From an uncultured Acetatifactor sp. (GTDB lineage Bacteria; Bacillota; Clostridia; Lachnospirales; Lachnospiraceae): DNA of 64,000 bases. A program made the translations under genes and the position numbers. This document shows positions 51,637 to 60,824 of this stretch, piece by piece. The stretch is taken from assembly GCA_910586835.1 (NCBI GenBank), contig CAJUJU010000014.1, forward strand, positions 1 through 64,000, given 5' to 3'. The notes beneath the pieces are model-generated. The model worked only from the letters and a program-made list of their open reading frames with translations, had not been told where the DNA came from and searched no databases. The stretch's first letter is position 1. Each line of letters begins with the position of its first letter.

Positions 51637-53718
51637 ATGAAAAAGAAAGTATTGGCAATTCTGCTGAGTGCTGCAATGGCTTTTTCTTTAAGTGCGTGCG
51701 GCGACAGCGGCAACGAACCGTCTTCTGACGCTTCCACTTCCACCAGTGAAGCGCAGGATGAACCGAGTTCACAGCCGGAACAGAGCACGGAGCCGGATAC
51801 ACCTTCCGCACCTGCGGAGACCACGGTGATCCGTTACGGTATGCACTGGCTGCCGGATATTGATCCGAACAATACGGATGCGGTGACCGGTGAGTACACC
51901 ATGGACGAAGCCAGAAGGCAGGCGTCCCTGGCAGGGTTACAGGCGATAAAGGATACTTACAACGTAGAATTTGAATTTCTGCAGTTCCCCAACGACGTGC
52001 AGGAGGACTTGATGACCAGCGTGCTGGCCGGTGATCCCATCTGCGATCTGGCTGTATTGTGGAACGGTGTGGAGCCTACGATTCTGGCGCAGAACGTGGT
52101 GCAGGATCTGACTCCCTACATGGATCTGTTTGAAGGAGAGGGCGGCTGGGTGCTGGGCGATCCTCTGTTCGGCGGAAATTACCTGATGAGCCATGAGCTT
52201 GCCATGACGGATTTCCCGCTGGTGGTGAACCTGACCATGCTGGAAAAGGTTGACGCCCTGAAGGACGAGAGCGGCAAGACCATCTATCCCATGGATCTGT
52301 TCAAGGAGGGCAACTGGACCTGGAGTGCCTTTGAAGATTACCTTTCCAAGGTGCAGGCGTACTACGCAAATGTGGAAGCGCCCGACGGAGCTACTTTCGA
52401 ATATGTGAAAGCTTATGAGACGGATCATCGTTACGCTGCCCTGGCTGCCATGTATGCAAATGGGGGGGGCATTGTGAAGGACGGCGAGGTTGCGGCGGAC
52501 TCCGAGGAGTCCATCGAAGCAGTACAGTTCATCGACAAGCTGATGAAGGCGGAGCTTTTGGTTGACTGTGGTGTGTATGACGACGGATTTACTCCCAGAT
52601 GGACCGACGGCGGCCGGGATATCGGCCTGGGTGCAACCGTATTTACCGACTGCCCCAGCTGGTGGATCGGCGGTGCTGCTTCCTCCTGTGCGGAGAGAGG
52701 CGAGAGCATCGGTATCATTCCCTGGCCCAGACCGGATGATGTGGCTCAGGACAGCGAGGACTATCAGCAGAGTGCCAGTGTGGGCAACAGCACCGTTGTG
52801 CTGAAGGGTGTGCCGGAGGATCGTGCAAGGCTGGCGATTCAGTCCTTTATGCTCTACTGGGAGACCTACTATAAAACATTGGGCAATGTGGAAAGCGCGT
52901 CGGAGTACCGTTCCGCAAACGCTGCCTCCATTCTTTCCAAAGACTATGGCGTGGATGTTTATAACGAGACCTACGGCGATTCTCTGATCGAGTGCTACAA
53001 TTATATCCTTGATAATCTTGGACTGAACTATGCGGGTAAGATGGGCCTCTGGGACAGAAACTGGGAGTACATTGTGGGTAAATCCCTCTACGGCATGGAC
53101 GGCATGAGTTCTTATGACGTAGCCATCAAGGCAAACCTGACAGACCTGACCAACCCCATGAACACCATTGCAGAAGCGCTGAAGAGCAACGAGGTTCATG
53201 ATAACAGAGGGCCGGCGATCACCAAGGAGGACGTTGTCCTTGAGGCGGGCACGGATCCTGCAGGCGTTGACTGGACGCAGTATTTCAGCGCAGAGGATTC
53301 CGTGGACGGAACCATCGCCGTTACGGCGGACAATATTACGGTCAGCGAGGAACTGGATCTGGCTACTCCCGGCGAGTACGGCGACGCAGTGGCGGTAAAG
53401 GTTGCGGATAACTCAGGAAATGAGAGCGAAGGAAAGATCAAGGTGACGGTTTACAATCCTTCCAATACCACGGCTCCTGCTGTGGAGGTAAAGGCAGAGC
53501 TGCCCACGGTAGCGCTGAACACCGAGACCTCCGGAATCAACTGGGCCGATTATCTGGAGTCCGCCGAGGATGCTGACGGAATCGACGTAAAAGATAAGGT
53601 GACGGCAGATTTGTCTGAGTTGGATACCACGACTCCGGGCAGCTACAACGTTGTGCTGACCGTAACCGACTATGCGGGCAATACCAGTGAGGTAACGGTT
53701 GAGGTTACTGTGGAATAA
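51637..53718 (+). CDS. Extracellular solute-binding lipoprotein with two C-terminal Ig-like domains
   Basis: The 693-residue protein has a lipoprotein signal (LSAC, Cys21) and a Ser/Glu/Pro linker. A solute-binding fold spans about 65-520 (IRYGMHWLPDIDPNN, FEFLQFPNDVQEDLMTSVLAG, DLAVLWNGVEPTILAQ). The last 160 residues are two Ig-like domains of about 75 residues (VDWTQYFSAEDSVDGTIAV...; INWADYLESAEDADGIDV...), each ending VTVYN or VTVE. These are unusual at the end of a binding protein and may hold it away from the membrane or bind glycan. ATAAGGAGGACAAAA precedes the start. It is the first gene of the importer operon. Confidence 0.9.
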   Translation: MKKKVLAILLSAAMAFSLSACGDSGNEPSSDASTSTSEAQDEPSSQPEQSTEPDTPSAPAETTVIRYGMHWLPDIDPNNTDAVTGEYTMDEARRQASLAGLQAIKDTYNVEFEFLQFPNDVQEDLMTSVLAGDPICDLAVLWNGVEPTILAQNVVQDLTPYMDLFEGEGGWVLGDPLFGGNYLMSHELAMTDFPLVVNLTMLEKVDALKDESGKTIYPMDLFKEGNWTWSAFEDYLSKVQAYYANVEAPDGATFEYVKAYETDHRYAALAAMYANGGGIVKDGEVAADSEESIEAVQFIDKLMKAELLVDCGVYDDGFTPRWTDGGRDIGLGATVFTDCPSWWIGGAASSCAERGESIGIIPWPRPDDVAQDSEDYQQSASVGNSTVVLKGVPEDRARLAIQSFMLYWETYYKTLGNVESASEYRSANAASILSKDYGVDVYNETYGDSLIECYNYILDNLGLNYAGKMGLWDRNWEYIVGKSLYGMDGMSSYDVAIKANLTDLTNPMNTIAEALKSNEVHDNRGPAITKEDVVLEAGTDPAGVDWTQYFSAEDSVDGTIAVTADNITVSEELDLATPGEYGDAVAVKVADNSGNESEGKIKVTVYNPSNTTAPAVEVKAELPTVALNTETSGINWADYLESAEDADGIDVKDKVTADLSELDTTTPGSYNVVLTVTDYAGNTSEVTVEVTVE

Positions 53719-53907
53719 TCTGAAAGACAATGCTGCCATGTAAGGGCGGCGGCTTCGGAAAAGGGCAGGTGGTGCAGAGCCTCCTGCCCTTTTCTCTTAT
53801 AGAAAATTTCGACTTGGCAAGGGAAGAATGCGGCACTTTTTTCCCTTTGAGAAGAGCGTCTGTTTGAGAAGTCTGCTTCCTGCGGGGAGCTTTTGAGAGG
53901 TGGGCTT

Positions 53908-56844
53908 ATGAAATCTGGCAAAACTGGCAAGATAATAAAAATATCGGCTTGCGCAGCTGCGGCTGTCGTCGTTCTTTTGCTGGTCTGTAAATTGATCGGC
54001 GGAAGCACTGTTTCGGAAAACAATGCGGTTCCCGGAGCGGGTGTGACAGCCTATGAAGAGAGTTATCAGGCGTATCTGGAGGAAAACGGATATGCGGGAA
54101 CCCTGTCCGACCAGGTGATAGAAATAGATCTGAAGAAGTACGAGGCATCGGCCGGGTTGGAGGCTTATGTGGGGGAACAGGGCATTGTTACGGAAGACAA
54201 CGGAACGATTACATGGAATTTTCAGGTGGGACAAAGCGGATTTTACAATCTGGAGCTGGGATATCTCCCTTTGCCCGGCACCACCTCGGACATACAGAGA
54301 AAGGTATACATAGACAATGAGATCCCCTACGAGGCGCTTTCGCAGGTGGTGATCAACAGATATTGGGCCGACGAGGAGATCAGGACAAAGAATCACAATG
54401 AGATTCGTCCCGAAAGCTATGAGGTTTATTCTCAGGTCACATGGTTTCTGGAGGACTACCAGAGGAGAAGCAACGAACCGTTGGTCTTCTGGCTGGAGAA
54501 GGGGCAGCACAGCATCAGCTTCGAGGCGGTGAAGGAGCCGCTGGAGTATACATCCCTTACCTTCCGGGCGAGAGAGCAGGCGCCTGCTTATGAGGAGGTC
54601 ATTGCATCTCTGCGCAGCCGGTACAAGGTATATGAGGGGGCGGCTCTGGTGGGCCAGGCTGAGCGCAGGGAGGGTATCACACTGGACATCATCAAGAGCT
54701 CTTCTGCCATCAACATTCAGAAAAATTATTCCGACAGCCTTTTGGAGCCGTATCATCCTTATTATATCTGCTACAATACCATCGGTGCGGAAAACTGGTC
54801 TCAGCCCGGGGACTCCGTCACCTGGAACATACAGGTGGAGGAAGAGGGACTGTACGAGCTGACCTTCAAGGGCAGGCAGAATACCAACCGGGGCGTCACA
54901 AGCTACCGCCGCCTGTATGTGAACGGCAGTGTGCCGTACCTTGAGATGCAGTCCATAGGTTTCGGCTACCACACGGACATGAACCATTATACCATTGCGG
55001 ACCAGGAGGGGAATCCCTATCTCTTCCATTTAAAAGCAGGCAATAATACCATCACGCTGGAGAATGTGATGGGGCCCATGGGAAGCATTATCACCCGGGT
55101 GGAGGAGAGCATGAGCTGTCTGAACAGTCTGTATCTGGATGTGATTCGTCTGACGGGTCAGGCTCCCAGCAAATTTATCGACTATGAAATCGTAAAAAAT
55201 ATCCCCGGATTTGCGGAGGACATGGAGGAACAGGCTGTTGCCTTGAAGGAGATTGTGGACGAGATCGTGGCGATCACCGGCGAAAAGGGGGAAAACACCA
55301 CGCTTCTGGAAAAGATGGCAGTGGAAGCGGAGCGGCTTTCGGAAGATCCCGAGCGGGTGACGGAGGAGCTGAATCAGCTGAAAAACAATATTTCCGCGTT
55401 GGGCACCTGGCTGGTAAAGGTGGCGGATATGCCCCTTGAGGTGGACTACCTGGCACTTTCGGCGGAAGGAGGAAGCCTTCCCGAGGTGCGGCAGAGCTTT
55501 TTTGCCGGCGCGTGGAACGGAACGGTACGTTTCTTCTCTACCTTCTTTGTAAAAAACAGCCAGATTTCCGAGGATGTGGCGGGAAGCGATTCCATCAAGG
55601 TGTGGCTGGCATCTTACGGACGTGAGCAGGCGCAGATGATCCAGAATATGATCGACGAGGATTTTGCACCCAATACGGATATCGCCGTTAATCTCCAGCT
55701 GATTCCCGTGGATGTGGTGCTGAGGGCGGCGCTGGCGGGCAACGGTCCGGACGTGGTGATTGGTCTTGGCCAGGGAACCATGCAGGATTTTGCCATGAGG
55801 CATGCGGTGCTGGATCTCTCCGGTCTGGAAGGATTTGAGGAAGCCACGGAACGTTTTTACGACAGTTCCCTGAAGTCCGCAGAGTTTCAGGGCGGTGTCT
55901 ACGGGATACCGGAACAGACTACCTTTATGATGATGTTTACACGGGATGACATTCTGGCGGATCTGGGACTGGAAGTGCCAAGGACCTGGACGGAGCTGCT
56001 GGAACTGATTCCGGAGCTGCAGAAGAGTAATTATAACGTATATATTCCCAATGTACAGCAGACAGAGAATTCCCTGATCGGAACTTCCATCGACTACAAC
56101 ATGCACCTGTACCAGGCCCTTGTCCTCCAGAACGGAGGGGATGTGTATCTGGGAACGGGCAATGATTACGGCGTTGAGAGCGGTCTTGCGTCCGATGCCG
56201 CCATGGAAGCCTTCAAGGATTACACGGATTTCTTTACCAGCTATGGACTGGACGTCCAGGTTGACTTTGCGAACCGATTCCGCACGGGAGAGGTGCCGGT
56301 GGGCGTGATCAACTATACCATGTTCAATGCATTGGAGATCTTTGCTCCCGAGATCAAGGGCCTGTGGAGCTTCCATCCCCTGCCGGGCGTGGAGCAGGAG
56401 GACGGCTCCGTAAACAATACCTTTGTGGTAGACACTACCCAGTCCGTCATCATGGCGGCCACCGGACACAGGGAGGCCTCCTGGGAGTTTGTGAAATGGT
56501 GGACCGGGACGGAGACTCAGCTTGACTTTGCGAATGCCCTGGAGGCGCTGATGGGAACCAGTGCCAGATACGCGGCGGCAGACCCGGAGGTCTTAAAGCA
56601 GCTTCCCTGGAGCAATGCGGAGCTGGAAAGCCTGCTGAGTCAGTTTGAAAATACCACCGGCATTCCTGCGGTTCCGGGTAATTACATGACCACGCGTATG
56701 GTGCAGTACGCGTTCAACGATGTGGTGTCGGATCATGCAAATCCCAGAGAAACCTTATATCTGAACATAAAGGATATCAATGAAGAGCTTGACAGAAAGC
56801 GGGAAGAGCTGCATCTGTCCAGGCTGGATGGAGGGGAGGAATAA
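53908..56844 (+). CDS. Solute-binding protein with N-terminal carbohydrate-binding-like domains
   Basis: The 978-residue protein has one N-terminal hydrophobic segment (about 10-30) and no lipobox, so it is anchored by that helix or cleaved. Two beta-sandwich domains follow, each like a family 6/35 type binding module: ITWNFQVGQSGFYNLELGY...IDNEIPYE and VTWNIQVEEEGLYELTFKG...VNGSVPYLE. A helical linker leads to a type 1 solute-binding domain from about 565. It reads SIKVWLASYGREQAQMIQNM, GPDVVIGLGQGTMQDFAMRH, YGIPEQTTFMMMFTRDDI, and FVKWWTGTETQLDFANALEA. The build suggests it catches polysaccharide or long oligosaccharide and passes it to the permeases coded next, two bases downstream. Confidence 0.85.
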   Translation: MKSGKTGKIIKISACAAAAVVVLLLVCKLIGGSTVSENNAVPGAGVTAYEESYQAYLEENGYAGTLSDQVIEIDLKKYEASAGLEAYVGEQGIVTEDNGTITWNFQVGQSGFYNLELGYLPLPGTTSDIQRKVYIDNEIPYEALSQVVINRYWADEEIRTKNHNEIRPESYEVYSQVTWFLEDYQRRSNEPLVFWLEKGQHSISFEAVKEPLEYTSLTFRAREQAPAYEEVIASLRSRYKVYEGAALVGQAERREGITLDIIKSSSAINIQKNYSDSLLEPYHPYYICYNTIGAENWSQPGDSVTWNIQVEEEGLYELTFKGRQNTNRGVTSYRRLYVNGSVPYLEMQSIGFGYHTDMNHYTIADQEGNPYLFHLKAGNNTITLENVMGPMGSIITRVEESMSCLNSLYLDVIRLTGQAPSKFIDYEIVKNIPGFAEDMEEQAVALKEIVDEIVAITGEKGENTTLLEKMAVEAERLSEDPERVTEELNQLKNNISALGTWLVKVADMPLEVDYLALSAEGGSLPEVRQSFFAGAWNGTVRFFSTFFVKNSQISEDVAGSDSIKVWLASYGREQAQMIQNMIDEDFAPNTDIAVNLQLIPVDVVLRAALAGNGPDVVIGLGQGTMQDFAMRHAVLDLSGLEGFEEATERFYDSSLKSAEFQGGVYGIPEQTTFMMMFTRDDILADLGLEVPRTWTELLELIPELQKSNYNVYIPNVQQTENSLIGTSIDYNMHLYQALVLQNGGDVYLGTGNDYGVESGLASDAAMEAFKDYTDFFTSYGLDVQVDFANRFRTGEVPVGVINYTMFNALEIFAPEIKGLWSFHPLPGVEQEDGSVNNTFVVDTTQSVIMAATGHREASWEFVKWWTGTETQLDFANALEALMGTSARYAAADPEVLKQLPWSNAELESLLSQFENTTGIPAVPGNYMTTRMVQYAFNDVVSDHANPRETLYLNIKDINEELDRKREELHLSRLDGGEE

Positions 56845-56846
56845 GA

Positions 56847-57749
56847 ATGGCAGGCGGAAAAGAACCTTTTGCAGTAGCTTGGAAAAAGCACAAATATAAA
56901 TATATGATGATTGCGCCCTTTGCGCTGATCTTCATTTTGTTTACTCTGCTGCCGGTGCTGGTGGCGATCTTCCTGAGCTTTACCAACTTTAACATGGTGG
57001 AGGCTCCCGAGTTCACCGGCCTGGGAAATTATGTAAAGCTGATGGTGTATGACCCCGTATTCCTGACGGCCATTAAGAATACGTTGTTTTTTGCCATTGT
57101 CACCGGACCGGTGAGCTATCTGATGTGTTTTCTGTTTGCCTGGATGGTGAATGATTTGCCCCGGATTCCCAGGGCGGTGATGACGCTGGTATTTTATGCG
57201 CCGTCCATCTCGGGAAACGCCTATCTGGTGTGGAAGCTTTTGCTTTCCTCGGATTCCTACGGCTGGGTCAACGCGTGGCTGCTGAAGCTGGGCGTGATCC
57301 GGGAGGCGGTTACCTGGCTGGTGACCAAGGAATATATCATGCCCATTCTCATTCTCGTGCAGCTCTGGCTCAGCCTGGGCGTCAGCTTCCTGACCTTTAT
57401 CGCAGGCTTCCAGAGTCTGGATAAGTCTCTGCTGGAGGCGGGCAGCGTGGAAGGAATCAAAAACCGCTGGCAGGAGCTGTGGTATATCATCCTTCCGTCC
57501 ATGAAGCCCCAGCTGATGTTCGGCGCAGTGATGCAGATTACCGGTTCCCTGTCGGTGGCGCAGCTGTCCATCGACCTGGTGGGCTTCCCGTCCGTCAGCT
57601 ATGCGGGACATACCATCCTGACGCACCTGCATGACTTCGGTAATGTGAGATACGAGCTGGGCTATGCCTGTACCGTTGCGGTGATCCTGTTCTTTATCAT
57701 GCTCTTCTGTAACATCATCGTGCAGAAGCTGCTGCGCAAGCTGGGTTAA
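56847..57749 (+). CDS. Sugar ABC transporter permease (MalF type)
   Basis: The 300-residue protein has six membrane helices. The conserved coupling loop is EAGSVEGIKNRWQELWYIILPSMKPQL, the EAA motif of carbohydrate permeases. The N-terminus KYKYMMIAPFALIFILFTLLPVL is typical of the family. It follows the binding protein by two bases and forms a pair with the next permease. No ATPase gene is in the visible part of the operon; a shared MsmX-type ATPase is common in this group. Confidence 0.93.
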   Translation: MAGGKEPFAVAWKKHKYKYMMIAPFALIFILFTLLPVLVAIFLSFTNFNMVEAPEFTGLGNYVKLMVYDPVFLTAIKNTLFFAIVTGPVSYLMCFLFAWMVNDLPRIPRAVMTLVFYAPSISGNAYLVWKLLLSSDSYGWVNAWLLKLGVIREAVTWLVTKEYIMPILILVQLWLSLGVSFLTFIAGFQSLDKSLLEAGSVEGIKNRWQELWYIILPSMKPQLMFGAVMQITGSLSVAQLSIDLVGFPSVSYAGHTILTHLHDFGNVRYELGYACTVAVILFFIMLFCNIIVQKLLRKLG

Positions 57750-57760
57750 GGAGGGAAGCC

Positions 57761-58648
57761 ATGAAGATAATCAAAGCAGTCAGAAACTGGTATTTTCGCA
57801 GAAAATTCAAGCGGCGCAACCGCAGCGTGGGCGGCGATCTGGTGTTGATCGTGGTACTGGGATTTTTCGGCCTGTTCAGTCTGTTTCCGCTGATTTATAC
57901 CCTGACAAGCGCCTTTAAGCCCTTTTCGGAGATATTCATGTATCCTCCCAGGCTGACCGTGGAGAATCCCACGCTGAATAACTTTTTCGACCTGGGCACT
58001 ATCATAGAGGATTTTACGATACCGCTCTCCAGGTACATTTTCAACACCATGATAATCACGGGGCTGGGCACCTTCGGCACGGTGCTGCTTGGCTCTCTGG
58101 CAGCTTACCCGCTGGCAAAGTATGAGTTCCCGGGTTCGAAGCTGATGAGTAATCTGATCGTCTATGCCCTGATGTTCAGCACCTCGGTGACGGCGATCCC
58201 CAACTATCTGATTATGAGCGCCCTGGGCATTGTGGATACCTACTGGGCGGTGATTCTCCCGGCGGTAGGCGGCACCCTGGGACTTTACCTGATGAAAAAT
58301 TTCATGGTTCAGGTGCCGGATGACATGCTGGAGGCGGCTAAGATCGACGGGGCCACCGAGTTCGGAATCTTCTTCAAGGTGGTCATGCCCCTTTGTAAGC
58401 CGGCCTGGATCACGTTGGTGATCCTGTCCTTCCAGCAGATGTGGGGAACCACCGGAGGGGTGTTCATCTATTCGGAGGAGCTGAAGCCCTTAAGCTATGT
58501 GCTGTCTCAGCTGGTCAGCGGAGGAATATCCAGAACGGGCGTGGCGTCCGCGGTATCTCTTCTGATGCTGATCGTGCCAATCGGCGTGTTTGTATTTTCT
58601 CAGAGCAACGTGATCGAGACCATGGCAACATCCGGTATTAAGGGATAG
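57761..58648 (+). CDS. Sugar ABC transporter permease (MalG type)
   Basis: The 295-residue protein has six predicted helices. Its EAA-type loop DDMLEAAKIDGATEFGIFFKVVMPLCKPA is characteristic of the second permease of sugar importers. FSLFPLIYTLTSAFKPFSEIFMYPP opens the membrane domain. It begins 11 bases after the first permease and should form the membrane channel with it. Confidence 0.93.
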   Translation: MKIIKAVRNWYFRRKFKRRNRSVGGDLVLIVVLGFFGLFSLFPLIYTLTSAFKPFSEIFMYPPRLTVENPTLNNFFDLGTIIEDFTIPLSRYIFNTMIITGLGTFGTVLLGSLAAYPLAKYEFPGSKLMSNLIVYALMFSTSVTAIPNYLIMSALGIVDTYWAVILPAVGGTLGLYLMKNFMVQVPDDMLEAAKIDGATEFGIFFKVVMPLCKPAWITLVILSFQQMWGTTGGVFIYSEELKPLSYVLSQLVSGGISRTGVASAVSLLMLIVPIGVFVFSQSNVIETMATSGIKG

Positions 58649-58658
58649 GAGGTGCAGG

Positions 58659-60194
58659 ATGAGAAAAAAGTGGTTCAGATATTTCTGCGGTATTACGGCG
58701 GCGGCCCTTCTGCTTGCGCCTCTGCAGGTGCGGGCATCGGACGGCACCAGCTATGTATATGACGGATATACCTATGACTTTTACGGCAACGCCAAGGAAA
58801 GTCCCGCCATGTTCCTTCTGGAGCGGACGATCTCCACGGAGAACATGAACGGGGTCGCCCTGTCCGGAATGAACGATGTGTGCGCCAGCAAGGACGGAAG
58901 GATATTTACCATTGACACCATGGAAGGGCGTATGAATGTATTCGGCGGCGACGGGGAGCTGCTGCTCTCCACGAAGCTGGTACGCACTGCGGACGGAAAA
59001 ATCGCACTGGATGAGGACGGGAACCAGATCATGCTGAATGCGCCGGAAGGGGTGTTTATCCATGAGAAGGAACAGGAAATCTACATTGCGGACACGGGAA
59101 ACAAGAGGATCGTGGTGCTGGATCTGGAAAATTACGGTTTGCTTCGGATCATCGGTGAGCCGGCGGAGCTTTCTGGGGTGACGCAGTTCAATCCCTCCAA
59201 AATCACGGTTGACCTGGCCAACAGAATTTATGTGGTAGTACAGTCCAGCTACGAGGGAATCCTGGAGCTGACCAGGGACGGGGAATTCAGCGGTTATTAC
59301 GGAGTCAACACACCCATGGTCAGCCTGGCGGACTATTTCTGGAAGTCCATTGCCAGCGACGAACAGAAGAAGCAGATGGCAAAGGTCTACGCTCCGGCAT
59401 TCAACAATATCGCCCTGGACGGGGAAGGCTTCGTCATGGCGGTGACCTATGACTTATCCGCGTCGGATATGGTCTTCCGGCTGAACTCCAAAGGCGAGAA
59501 TGTGCTTCGCGAGGAGGGAAACACGTTTGTGGTGGGCGATATCTGGAGCATGAATTCCTCCGACACGGGAAGTCAGTTTGTGGATATTGCGGTGACGGAC
59601 TTCGGCACCTATGCCCTGCTGGATCGCAGCAAGGGCCGGATTTTCCTCTACAATTTCGACGGCGAGCTGCTGAACGCCTTCGGCAGTATGGGGAATCTGA
59701 AGGGAGAGTTCAAAAATCCCACCAGTATCGCATGGCTGGGGGATAAGCTGGTGGTCACGGACAATACCTTAAAATGTGCCTATATCCTCACGCCGACCGC
59801 CTTCGGCAAGGCTGTGCTGGAAGGCAACGAGAGCTATTACTTCGGCAGGTGGGACGAAGCGCTGGTCTCTTTCCGGCAGGCGCTGGCCCTGAATGCCAAC
59901 TATGAGGCGGCCTACAGCGGTATCGGAAAGAATTATCTGATGAAGGACGACTATGAGACGGCCATGTACTATTTTAAGATGGGAAATAACAGAACCTTTT
60001 ACTCCAAAGCGTACAACGGTTACAGGGGCGAATGGCTGGAAGATCATTTCCTGCTGGTTATGATCCTGTTCCTTGCGGTGGTCGGCGCTGTGGTGGGTTC
60101 TGAGATCCGGTATCACAAGCAGAGCAAAAGCAAGGCCCGGGCGGCCATGAAACTGTTGAACAGCCGTAAGGGAGGGCGACAGAATGAAGGATAG
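58659..60194 (+). CDS. Secreted/membrane NHL-repeat protein with TPR segment
   Basis: The 511-residue protein has an N-terminal signal sequence (about 1-24). Residues about 60-380 form NHL-type beta-propeller repeats: GVALSGMNDVCASKDGRIFT, FIHEKEQEIYIADTGNKRIV, NPSKITVDLANRIYVV, FKNPTSIAWLGDKLVV. A tetratricopeptide-like segment follows (WDEALVSFRQALALNANYEA). One C-terminal helix (about 464-486) and a short basic tail anchor it. The propeller would face outside. It has no enzyme signature; a role in binding substrate or proteins of the importer is inferred only from the operon. Its end overlaps the Yip1-like gene. Confidence 0.82.
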   Translation: MRKKWFRYFCGITAAALLLAPLQVRASDGTSYVYDGYTYDFYGNAKESPAMFLLERTISTENMNGVALSGMNDVCASKDGRIFTIDTMEGRMNVFGGDGELLLSTKLVRTADGKIALDEDGNQIMLNAPEGVFIHEKEQEIYIADTGNKRIVVLDLENYGLLRIIGEPAELSGVTQFNPSKITVDLANRIYVVVQSSYEGILELTRDGEFSGYYGVNTPMVSLADYFWKSIASDEQKKQMAKVYAPAFNNIALDGEGFVMAVTYDLSASDMVFRLNSKGENVLREEGNTFVVGDIWSMNSSDTGSQFVDIAVTDFGTYALLDRSKGRIFLYNFDGELLNAFGSMGNLKGEFKNPTSIAWLGDKLVVTDNTLKCAYILTPTAFGKAVLEGNESYYFGRWDEALVSFRQALALNANYEAAYSGIGKNYLMKDDYETAMYYFKMGNNRTFYSKAYNGYRGEWLEDHFLLVMILFLAVVGAVVGSEIRYHKQSKSKARAAMKLLNSRKGGRQNEG

Positions 60195-60813
60195 AGTAAA
60201 GGAAAAGCTGTTTTATCTGAAGAGTGCGGTATTCCATCCCTTTGATGCCTTTTATGAGATCCGGTTCCGGGGGAAGGGCAGTGTGGGGCTGGCGCTTTTG
60301 ATTCTGGTGCTGTTTGGGATTCTGCAGTGCGTGGGCTATCAGTATACGGGATTTATCATCAATTTACATGATCTGACCAGCATGAACAGTATTTCCATTT
60401 TCCTGACATGGGTGTTAGGGTTTGTGTTGTTTATTGTCAGTAACTGGTCTGTGACCACGCTTCTGAACGGAAAGGGAAACCTGGGAGATATCCTGAAGGT
60501 GACTACCTATTCCCTGACGCCTTTTATCTGTACCATGATCTTTCAGATCGTTGCCAGCAACTTTATCATCGCTGAGGAAGCAATGATTGTGTATGTGATC
60601 ACGGGTGTGGGCACGGTCTGGTCTGTGTTCATGCTGCTGGCCGGCCTGTGTGTGATCCATGAGTACGGCTTCGGCAAGAACCTGATAGCAATCCTGCTGA
60701 CCTTTGTGGCTGCGGCCATCATTATGTTTCTGGGGATCCTGTTCTTTACCCTGATTGAGCAGATGGTGCTCTTTGTCATTTCGGTGGGACAGGAATTCAT
60801 CAGGAGGCTGTAG
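60184..60813 (+). CDS. Yip1-family integral membrane protein
   Basis: The 209-residue protein has five predicted helices with the Yip1 look: HPFDAFYEIRFRGKGSVGLA, LLNGKGNLGDILKVTTYSLTPFI, and a run of hydrophobic helices to the C-terminus. Bacterial Yip1 domain proteins have no well-known function. It overlaps the NHL gene by 11 bases and is followed after 11 bases by the DUF5696 gene, so the three are tightly coupled. Confidence 0.8.
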   Translation: MKDRVKEKLFYLKSAVFHPFDAFYEIRFRGKGSVGLALLILVLFGILQCVGYQYTGFIINLHDLTSMNSISIFLTWVLGFVLFIVSNWSVTTLLNGKGNLGDILKVTTYSLTPFICTMIFQIVASNFIIAEEAMIVYVITGVGTVWSVFMLLAGLCVIHEYGFGKNLIAILLTFVAAAIIMFLGILFFTLIEQMVLFVISVGQEFIRRL

Positions 60814-60824
60814 AAAGGAGAGTG

